Part shown: positions 16,399-22,518 of the stretch, piece after piece | How positions within the stretch are numbered: the first letter of the stretch is position 1 | Layout: every line of letters starts with the position of its first letter | Source of the DNA: Paenibacillus lutrae | GTDB lineage: Bacteria; Bacillota; Bacilli; Paenibacillales; NBRC-103111 | DNA length: 64,000 nucleotides | Reading direction: 5' to 3' | Assembly: GCF_009757775.1 (NCBI RefSeq) | Contig: NZ_RHLK01000009.1 | Coordinates: forward strand, 62,001-126,000 | The notes under the pieces: model-generated | What the model was told of the DNA's origin: nothing | What the model saw: the letters and a program-made list of their open reading frames with translations, nothing else | The model's database searches: none | Program-made: the position numbers and the translations under genes

Positions 16399-16453
16399 TA
16401 CGCAAAAACGTAACATATAATAAATAATGAACTGGTACGCTAATGCGTATAAT
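16399..16453. promoter_or_regulatory. Divergent promoter with two 14-bp palindromic operators, copy 1
   Basis: TACGCAAAAACGTA (16399-16412) and TACGCTAATGCGTA (16436-16449) are 37 bp apart and share TACG/CGTA arms. The second overlaps TATAAT at 16448-16453, the rightward -10 box. Both are conserved in the second copy of the module at the same spacing, as expected for repressor sites. Confidence 0.65.
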
Positions 16454-16478
16454 CTGAGTTGCTGGAGGTAATTTATGC

Positions 16479-16751
16479 ATGTCCTCACTTCACTGGCGGA
16501 ACAACTCCCTAATTCACCGTTTCGATAAGCTTGCAGATGAGACCGAGACCTCAATGTTTTTTCAACCTATGACAGAGCAGCTTAGTGTCTTAGAAATGGA
16601 ATTTCTACACTCTCTTGAACCCGATCAGCGAGCACTTTTTCGAGAGTGGCAGGACAAGGAACTGACTCTGGGATACATGAAAAAAGAGTGGATTTACGTT
16701 AGAGGCGTGCAGGACGGTATCCAGATTTTGTCCCAGCTTTACAGCGAATGA
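16479..16751 (+). CDS. Small protein of unknown function, divergent from XRE copy 1
   Basis: 90 residues from ATG 16479, with GGAGG 11 bases upstream; an ATG four bases earlier is out of frame. Soluble, charged and mostly helical: WRNNSLIHRFDKLADE, then LEMEFLHSLEPDQRALFREWQDKEL and EWIYVRGVQDGIQILSQLY. No family was recognised. The two ends are conserved in the second copy. The pairing with a divergent XRE gene suggests a regulated partner such as an antirepressor or an effector, but no toxin motif is seen. Confidence 0.7.
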   Translation: MSSLHWRNNSLIHRFDKLADETETSMFFQPMTEQLSVLEMEFLHSLEPDQRALFREWQDKELTLGYMKKEWIYVRGVQDGIQILSQLYSE

Positions 16752-16760
16752 CTGTTAGAT

Positions 16761-16988
16761 TTAATCTTTGTCGGCAGTCTCAACCAAATCGATAATCTCC
16801 CTTATATCGCTGATGCCAAGTGCGTCGGCGATTTTTTCTAGGTGACTGAAATTAATGTTGGTGCGCTTGCCGTTGGAAAGTTCGCTTAGAGCGGCATGTC
16901 TTACATCGGACAAACGAGATAGTTCTCGTAAAGAGATGTTTCTTTTCTTGGTGAGTGAGGCAATTTTGATTACAACTTTCTTAGACAT
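16761..16988 (-). CDS. Small XRE/Cro-type HTH regulator, copy 2
   Basis: 75 residues from ATG 16988 with GGAGGGAC upstream. It is almost identical to copy 1 in the HTH and C-terminal helix (RELSRLSDVRHAALSELS, ADALGISDIREIIDLV) and differs in the N-terminal ten residues after SKK and at the very end. It faces a second, altered copy of the small rightward gene across the same operator arrangement. Tandem duplication of the whole regulator-promoter-gene module is the simplest explanation. Confidence 0.85.
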   Translation of the reverse strand: MSKKVVIKIASLTKKRNISLRELSRLSDVRHAALSELSNGKRTNINFSHLEKIADALGISDIREIIDLVETADKD

Positions 16989-17015
16989 AAAAAGTCCCTC
17001 CTTAAAGCCTATCTA

Positions 17016-17070
17016 TACGCAAAAACGTAACATATAATAAATCTTTATCTGGCACGCTATTGCGTATAAT
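17016..17070. promoter_or_regulatory. Divergent promoter with two palindromic operators, copy 2
   Basis: TACGCAAAAACGTA (17016-17029) and CACGCTATTGCGTA (17053-17066) are again 37 bp apart, with TATAAT at 17065-17070. The first palindrome is identical to copy 1. The second keeps its arms except the outermost base and differs in the spacer. Confidence 0.65.
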
Positions 17071-17095
17071 TTGAGGTGCAGGAGGTAATTTATTC

Positions 17096-17423
17096 ATGAC
17101 TGACTGGCATAACAACTCCCTAATCCACCGATTCGATAAGCTTGCAGACGAGGCCGACGCTTCGACGGCTTTTCAACACAAGGAAGTTATTCTCCCCTTG
17201 TTAGGGATCATTTTGTTTATTTCGGGGCTCTTTGTGAAAAGCGACTGAACAGCTCAATGTCTTAGAAATGGAATTATTACAGTCACTTGAACCCGACCAG
17301 CAAACGCTTTTCCGAGAGTGGCAGGACAAGGAACTGGCTTTGGAGTACATGAAGAAAGAGTGGATTTACGTCAAAGGAGTGCAGGACGGCATCAAGATTA
17401 TGTCCCAGCTTTATAACGATTGA
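17096..17423 (+). pseudogene. Second copy of the small XRE-linked gene, interrupted by a hydrophobic insert and frameshift
   Basis: The first frame (17096-17248, 50 residues) starts like copy 1 (HNNSLIHRFDKLADEA), then diverges into a membrane-helix-like stretch EVILPLLGIILFISGLF and stops. The remainder of copy 1 continues in another frame (TEQLNVLEMELLQSLEPDQ through MSQLYND, stop at 17421). Compared with copy 1, about 55-60 bp have been inserted or exchanged near 17185-17243. The 50-residue product may still be made, since GGAGG and the promoter are intact. From 17424 to 17617 nothing was recognised. Confidence 0.6.
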
Positions 17424-17617
17424 CTGGCAGGTCATGTTAGCTCTTAGTCAACCAAAAGGAAAAGTTTCGCAATCACATATACTGCTCAAAGCCTCGTTCT
17501 CATTACCGCACAGGTATCGGGACCTAGGCTTATTTTGTTTTGTACCCTCCAATAAAGGAAATCCATGGAATTTTAGCGAATGATGTCTTATATCGTTTTA
17601 TGAATGAGGAGATACGT

Positions 17618-18301
17618 ATGTTTGCTAAACTACGGGCACTTTTTGCCAAGCCAGCCCCGGAACCACCCCAAAAGAAAGCTAAACGTGCACCCGCCGCGAG
17701 ACGACCCAAAATGGAAGCCACCCGGATCGGGGAACTGGGGGAGCACAAAATCAATATTCAATTGGATCAGCTTCCAAAGGAATGCCGTTATCTGAGCGAT
17801 CTGCTGATTATGAATCCCAAGTCACGGTCGGGGTACTCCCAAATTGATCATTTGGTCATTTCTCCTTATGGGCTTTTTGTCATTGAAACGAAGAATTACA
17901 ACGGAGAGATCAAGGGCGAGCGTAAGGATCGGTACTGGAGTGTAAGCAACCGGTTCAAAATGTACAATCCGCTGATGCAGAACTACGGGCATATCAAAGC
18001 GGTAGAGCTGCAAATTCCGGCTTACAAGCAGATGAAGTTCATTTCGGTGATTTCGTTTACGATGCGGTGCCGGTTTAGCATAGATCCGGAGCTGCGGAAG
18101 ATTCAGTCCGATGAACTTATCGTGTATGATGTTGAGATTTCAGAGTTTATCGAGCGAAAGATGGTTCGCATGAAGGCAGAAAATCCGGAACCGCCGCTTT
18201 TGGAAAAGGATATTAGGAGGATTTACGAGCTGGTCGCGGCAGCGAATATTACAGACACCAGGATTAGAGCCGAGCATATCGCGAAAAGCAAAAAAGCTTA
18301 G
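17618..18301 (+). CDS. NERD-domain (nuclease-related) protein
   Basis: 227 residues from ATG 17618, chosen for GAGGAGAT six bases upstream; the frame is open earlier without a good site. A basic N-terminal arm (KKAKRAPAARRPK) leads to the NERD fold: GELGEHKINIQLDQLP, YSQIDHLVISPYGLFVIETKNYNGEIKG and RYWSV, which contain the D...ExK pattern of restriction-like nucleases (IDHLV, VIETKNY). The family is predicted to act on nucleic acid, and its exact role is not established. It sits 49 bp before a split Mrr restriction gene, so a defence role is plausible. Confidence 0.85.
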   Translation: MFAKLRALFAKPAPEPPQKKAKRAPAARRPKMEATRIGELGEHKINIQLDQLPKECRYLSDLLIMNPKSRSGYSQIDHLVISPYGLFVIETKNYNGEIKGERKDRYWSVSNRFKMYNPLMQNYGHIKAVELQIPAYKQMKFISVISFTMRCRFSIDPELRKIQSDELIVYDVEISEFIERKMVRMKAENPEPPLLEKDIRRIYELVAAANITDTRIRAEHIAKSKKA

Positions 18302-18350
18302 TATTCGTTAGATACGAGCAGCTACATTTTACAAACGGGGGTATACAAAG

Positions 18351-18881
18351 ATGACCAAATGGTGGATGGTACGCGCAGGAGATAACAACGAGTTGATTCC
18401 GGAGTGGCAAGCGAATAAAATTGCTTCGATCGGCTGGCCGCATTTAGGAGATCCCAGGAAGTTTGCATTCAGAGAGAAGTTTGTTGAACATAGTCATGTG
18501 ATCTATGCGGACCAGAAGCCGGGGACGCGGCTCTCTTGGGCGGGTCAAGTCTGGCGGTATTACAATGAGTTTGTCCTGAACGATCGGGTGATTACCTATT
18601 CCAGAGAAACCAGAGAGTACTTGCTGGGCAGAGTGACCCAAAAGCCTGAACACAGACCGGATATCGATCCTTTGTATCCCAATGTGATGTCGGTTGCTTG
18701 GGAATCTAAACGAATCTCACGCGACTTGCTCTCACAAGGGGCCAAGAATACGCTTGGCGGCACCATGACTATTTTCCGGGTGGATGATTGGAAGCAGGAG
18801 CTCTTAGGGTTGTTTAGCGGTACGCACACCGAATCGGTGGAAGCTACCGTTCAAGATGAGCAAGAGGCGGGCGGAGTTTAA
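18351..18881 (+). CDS. Mrr-type restriction endonuclease, N-terminal part (frame 1)
   Basis: 176 residues from ATG 18351. WWMVRAGDNNELIPEWQANKIASIGWP and the following sequence (WRYYNEFVLNDRVITYSRETREYLLGRV) look like the N-terminal substrate-recognition part found before Mrr_cat domains in Gram-positive Mrr homologues. The frame ends in AGGV and a stop 25 bp inside the next frame, which encodes the catalytic half. Dropping one base near 18866-18875 would join the halves as EQEAGEFNNEAFVEQ, so this is most likely one gene split by a +1 frameshift. Confidence 0.75.
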   Translation: MTKWWMVRAGDNNELIPEWQANKIASIGWPHLGDPRKFAFREKFVEHSHVIYADQKPGTRLSWAGQVWRYYNEFVLNDRVITYSRETREYLLGRVTQKPEHRPDIDPLYPNVMSVAWESKRISRDLLSQGAKNTLGGTMTIFRVDDWKQELLGLFSGTHTESVEATVQDEQEAGGV

Positions 18882-19335
18882 TAATGAAGCGTTTGTAGAA
18901 CAAGCGAAGACGTTGATTGAAGACCGGGTGGACAAGCTTGATCCGTGGGATATGCAGGAGCTGATCGCAGGTCTGCTCCAAGCGATGGGTTATCAAACAA
19001 AGGTCAGCCCAAAAGGCCCTGACGGGGGAGTGGACGTTCTGGCTCATCGCGATGCGTTCGGGTTCGAGAAGCCGATCATCAAGGTGCAGGTCAAGCACAG
19101 ACGTTCCGCCAGCGGCGGACCCGAGGTGCGGCAGCTCATAGGGGCAAGTCCTCACGGAGCGAGTTGTCTGTTCGTGTCTACAGGTGGTTTTACGGCGGCA
19201 GCCAGGACCGCGGCGCAGCATAATGGCGTCAAGCTGGTGGATTTGGCAGGCATCGTTGAGCTGATTAACGAGTGGTACGACAAGATGGCGGTGGATAAGC
19301 AAGCTTTGGTTCCTTTGAAGAGAATTTATGTATGA
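18856..19335 (+). CDS. Mrr-type restriction endonuclease, catalytic part (frame 2)
   Basis: 159 residues, with the ATG at 18856 inside the preceding frame and without a ribosome site. MQELIAGLLQAMGYQTKVSPKGPDGGVDVLA, VQVKHR and GASCLFVSTGGFTAAAR are typical of Mrr_cat (PF04471): the Asp of GVDV and the QxK of VQVKH form the metal-binding site of the PD-(D/E)xK fold. Mrr proteins cut modified DNA (type IV restriction). The active site looks intact, but without the N-terminal half in frame the product is probably not made, unless the ribosome shifts or the two parts are translated separately. Confidence 0.75.
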   Translation: MSKRRAEFNNEAFVEQAKTLIEDRVDKLDPWDMQELIAGLLQAMGYQTKVSPKGPDGGVDVLAHRDAFGFEKPIIKVQVKHRRSASGGPEVRQLIGASPHGASCLFVSTGGFTAAARTAAQHNGVKLVDLAGIVELINEWYDKMAVDKQALVPLKRIYV

Positions 19336-19364
19336 GTACTCTTGAGAGAGTGCTTTAATTTTTG
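19335..19364 (+). terminator. Terminator after the mrr gene
   Basis: AGTACTCT and AGAGTGCT pair with one T.G wobble around TGAG. A weak T-run (TTTAATTTTT) follows. Confidence 0.5.
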
Positions 19365-19521
19365 TAAGTGCGATATAAGAAAATTTAACTTTTAGATAGC
19401 TTTGTTTACATGATTGTGTTCTATATATGAGTGATGGATTGTATAAAAAAATATTGGATAAAAATGTTTAATATGGTAACATATAAGTTGTTGCAGAAAA
19501 TTTAATATATTGGAGAATTTT

Positions 19522-20046
19522 ATGGTTAGGTTAAGGAAGTTGAAGGCTTTGTTTTTTACTTGCGCCGTTACAACGTGTATTGTCCCAACAGTGTTTGCGG
19601 CACCTACTAATTTTATATATTGTGATAATGATGCAGCTTCGGGTTGCACCACAAGTCCTTCTAATATGAGTAGTATGGATTGGGTGTATAAGTCCAATAC
19701 AGGATATACCGTTAATAGTTGGGCTAATGACCATAGAGTTTCTGACCGAGTAAGGAATACAACAAGAACGGATTATGAGTGGTCAGTTCCCACAGATGGA
19801 GCTAAGTGGTATGATTTACAGGTTTATTTATACAGTAGTGAGTTTGATAACAGAAAGGCTCAGTATTGGCAGAGTGGAGATTATGTCGGTTCTATCGATC
19901 AGTATTTAGCGCCGGCGGGTTGGAATTATGTAGGAACGACGTGGGATTATGGTACTGCTACAGTAACCTTATCATCATTGGATTATTACCCCAACTCTAC
20001 TTTTTCCAGTAGAACAGGTGCTGATAGAATTAGGTTAGCTTATTAA
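19522..20046 (+). CDS. Secreted protein of unknown function
   Basis: 174 residues from ATG 19522 (GGAG six bases upstream); the frame is open to a TTG 12 bases earlier. The signal peptide MVRLRKLKALFFTCAV...TVFAAPT is clear. The mature part is rich in Asp, Tyr, Ser and Thr and has two Cys early on (IYCDNDAASGC), which could form a disulfide. No domain was recognised. It is followed 18 bp later by a second exported protein and probably co-transcribed with it. Confidence 0.75.
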   Translation: MVRLRKLKALFFTCAVTTCIVPTVFAAPTNFIYCDNDAASGCTTSPSNMSSMDWVYKSNTGYTVNSWANDHRVSDRVRNTTRTDYEWSVPTDGAKWYDLQVYLYSSEFDNRKAQYWQSGDYVGSIDQYLAPAGWNYVGTTWDYGTATVTLSSLDYYPNSTFSSRTGADRIRLAY

Positions 20047-20064
20047 AAAAATGGAGGTTTTAGG

Positions 20065-20886
20065 GTGAAAAAGAAATGGTTAATCGGTGTAACTGCAGCC
20101 GTAATTGTTGTGTCCGGTTCTGCATATGGAACTTTTGCAAATTATTCAGTCTCAAGTTCTTCATTGAATAAAGTTAATGCTGCATCTTTGAGTATTCAGG
20201 AAAAAATGTTGAATTCCATTGATCTGTATGAAAATGTTAAAGGGTCCTATCATGTCTATATGGAACCGTTAAAACAGGATTCAATTGTTGAATTCAATAT
20301 TCAGCAAGGAAAAAACCCAGGCAGTTATGTGAAAATAAAAAATAAAAATGAATCAGCTGTAACAGAGGTTATTTCAGATGGCGTAAATCAAGTGAGTTTG
20401 AATGAACAGGAAAAGTCTTTTAGTAAGGTCAAACTTCCTAAAATTAAATCTTTGAGCTCGGAGAAGCGTTCTTACAAGGATGCAGAGGGAAAGCCCGTAT
20501 ATATTCATAGACAAGATCCTGCTGGTAGTTTTGCAGCACATGAAGTGGTCTTTCCGCAGAATTATGCTTTTTGGTTAGTGGACCCGGCGAAGTATCAAAT
20601 AGTGGGGGAAGAAGTTATTCTGGGACGCAGCGCTACAGTTATTCAAGGAAAGTTGGACAGCATGATGGCTGAAAAGCATAGGGCTACGGAATTTAAATTT
20701 TGGGTGGACACACAGACTGGTGTAATGTTAAAGCTGGAAGAGAAAGATCAGCAAGGTAAAATCACTAATTCGATTAAAGTTCTCTCGATTGAATTTGATA
20801 AAGGGATTGACCGTGAAAAGCTGCAAATTCAAGTTCCTGCGGGATGGAAAGACAACTCCATCCAAGTAGAAAAAAAGGCGAAATAG
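20065..20886 (+). CDS. Exported LolA/RseB-fold-like protein
   Basis: 273 residues from GTG 20065 with GGAGG upstream. A signal peptide or anchor (KKKWLIGVTAAVIVVSGSAYG) is followed by a beta-rich domain: ENVKGSYHVYME, VEFNIQQGKNPGSYVKIKN, VISDGVNQVSLNE, EFKFWVDTQTGVMLKLEEKDQQGK and VPAGWK. This order (substrate-shielding beta sheet, FWVDxxTGxxLK strand) recalls LolA-like and RseB/MucB N-terminal folds, seen in Bacilli as sigma-factor or envelope-stress sensors. Assignment rests on pattern only. The partner just upstream is another secreted protein. Confidence 0.65.
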   Translation: MKKKWLIGVTAAVIVVSGSAYGTFANYSVSSSSLNKVNAASLSIQEKMLNSIDLYENVKGSYHVYMEPLKQDSIVEFNIQQGKNPGSYVKIKNKNESAVTEVISDGVNQVSLNEQEKSFSKVKLPKIKSLSSEKRSYKDAEGKPVYIHRQDPAGSFAAHEVVFPQNYAFWLVDPAKYQIVGEEVILGRSATVIQGKLDSMMAEKHRATEFKFWVDTQTGVMLKLEEKDQQGKITNSIKVLSIEFDKGIDREKLQIQVPAGWKDNSIQVEKKAK

Positions 20887-20956
20887 CAGTGTAAGAGTTT
20901 AGTGTTCATACTAAACCGGATGAAGTGATTAATAATAGACTTTGAAGAGTGAAATG

Positions 20957-20993
20957 AAGAGAGGAGCAGGAATACACGGCTTCTCTCTTTTTT
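20957..20993 (+). terminator. Rho-independent terminator
   Basis: AAGAGAGGAGC and GCTTCTCTCTT pair (one G.T) across an 11-nt loop, then TTTTTG. Confidence 0.75.
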
Positions 20994-21113
20994 GTTATAC
21001 ATGTTATACAGATGTTATGAAAAATAGTACGATTATAACATTATCCTCCTTTTATGTTAAAATTATATGTAAATCTATAGATCGTTATTGAGTTTATGTA
21101 GAGGGGGATCGAG

Positions 21114-21290
21114 ATGAAGAACAATTGGGTAACTGTCCTGTGCCTACTAGCTGTAGCTTCTATATTATTTGGAATCTGGGGAAAAGGAATAACTCCTAAC
21201 GCACCTTCAATTGGTTATATTCTCGTTATTGTATGTATGACTTCCGCTTTCATTATCAATCTGGTGAAAATCAGAAAATCAAAGCGGTAA
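21114..21290 (+). CDS. Small two-helix membrane protein (58 aa)
   Basis: ATG 21114 follows AGAGGGGGAT. The product has hydrophobic segments VTVLCLLAVASILFGIW and IGYILVIVCMTSAFIINL joined by a short loop, and a basic tail KIRKSKR. Similar in size and layout to the 53-residue protein at 13153. Function unknown. Confidence 0.55.
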   Translation: MKNNWVTVLCLLAVASILFGIWGKGITPNAPSIGYILVIVCMTSAFIINLVKIRKSKR

Positions 21291-21423
21291 GTTCTGTTGG
21301 TTTCACAAGTCTAAATGTATGACTTTTACAGGAATATAGTTTGTCTAGACGTGGGTTCAACTTTTACCGTAATAACCATAAAGGTCTATCTAGGAAAACT
21401 TTTGAAACTATAAGGAGAAAAGC

Positions 21424-21753
21424 GTGCAAAACAATTTATTGATTAAGTTTTGTTTACTGGGAATATTCATTTCTCTAGTCGTTATTGCCTTTAAACCGGC
21501 TCAACAGACAATGGTACCCCCCAGCCCAATCATTCCTTCTACGACAATCGTCCGAAATGATATGATTCAAGTTGCACCGAACATTATTGCTGTAAGGGAT
21601 GATGGAACAAGTACGGGAATACCAGGCCAGCTTTTAATATTCGAGTATGATCAAGCGGGCAAAGCGTTTAGATATAGCGGTACTACCCTGAACGTTCAAG
21701 ATTATTTAACGGATCCGGAAAAATACGGAGTACCGAATAAAAAGACAAAATGA
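21424..21753 (+). CDS. Small membrane-anchored protein (109 aa)
   Basis: GTG 21424 follows AAGGAGAAAAG. One N-terminal hydrophobic segment (FCLLGIFISLVVIAF) precedes a Pro/Thr-rich spacer (PPSPIIPSTT) and a short extracytoplasmic domain (LLIFEYDQAGKAFRYSG). No family was recognised. It is 37 bp before a polytopic membrane protein and likely in the same transcript. Confidence 0.65.
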   Translation: MQNNLLIKFCLLGIFISLVVIAFKPAQQTMVPPSPIIPSTTIVRNDMIQVAPNIIAVRDDGTSTGIPGQLLIFEYDQAGKAFRYSGTTLNVQDYLTDPEKYGVPNKKTK

Positions 21754-21790
21754 GCTGCAACTGGTTAAATAGACCCTGGGAGGCCCAACG

Positions 21791-22240
21791 ATGATCCGTA
21801 ACAATCTGATTTCGCTTGGAATCCATCTGTTCATTCTGTTGATGTCGGTTCTTCTTATTGCTGCGGAGAGTAATCCGGTGTACCTCTTTGTTGTAGTGCT
21901 GCTTGCTTTTGCCGCATACTTTCTGCTGGGTTACCAATTTCTTCAACCTAAGAACATGGGGATGATGAATTTTCTCTCTGTGGGTCTGGTGAGCCTGATT
22001 GGTTTATTGATCGGACTGTATTGCTGGCTGGTTCCCGGTCAGATGGGGTTTAATTGGATGATTTTTTTAGCGTATAACGTACCTTCCCTCGTGCTCGCAC
22101 AGATTTTTCAATTTTCTCCGAATCCTGCTGGAACACTTTGGTTCTTCCTTGTACCTTCCTTATTGCTCTGGTTGTCTTTGCAGGTAAAGGATCTCCGCAA
22201 TAGACGAAGAGTAAGGAGCAGCGAAACAATGAAACAGTGA
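21791..22240 (+). CDS. Polytopic membrane protein (149 aa), unknown function
   Basis: ATG 21791 follows GGAGGCCC. Five hydrophobic segments (about 9-26, 31-49, 59-82, 90-108 and 114-132) are followed by an Arg-rich cytoplasmic tail (KDLRNRRRVRSS). No transport or enzyme motif is seen. Downstream, 22241-22368 contains short GAAGTGA-type direct repeats and no gene. Confidence 0.65.
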   Translation: MIRNNLISLGIHLFILLMSVLLIAAESNPVYLFVVVLLAFAAYFLLGYQFLQPKNMGMMNFLSVGLVSLIGLLIGLYCWLVPGQMGFNWMIFLAYNVPSLVLAQIFQFSPNPAGTLWFFLVPSLLLWLSLQVKDLRNRRRVRSSETMKQ

Positions 22241-22368
22241 GTGAGGCGCGAATGAATGAAGGAAGTGAAGTAAGTGAATGAAGAGTGAAGTGAGCTTTCC
22301 CTGGACTAATAGCAGGCCCCAAGAGTAACAGAACAAATCATTAACTAAATAGTGAATTGTTTCCCCTA

Positions 22369-22404
22369 AAGGCGACCCTGAATTCTTCAGAGTTGTCTTT
22401 TTTA
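22369..22404 (+). terminator. Rho-independent terminator closing the small-gene island
   Basis: A 14-bp stem with several G.T pairs (AAGGCGACCCTGAA with TTCAGAGTTGTCTT, TTC loop) is followed by TTTTTATTTT. Confidence 0.7.
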
Positions 22405-22518
22405 TTTTGCAATCCGCCTCCAAAGGTCAAAATATTTTCAAATCGGTCAATGGAGTTTCTTATATGTCCTTCCGGGGTTCGGTACAATACGTGTAACTGA
22501 TAAGAAGAAGGTGACAGG

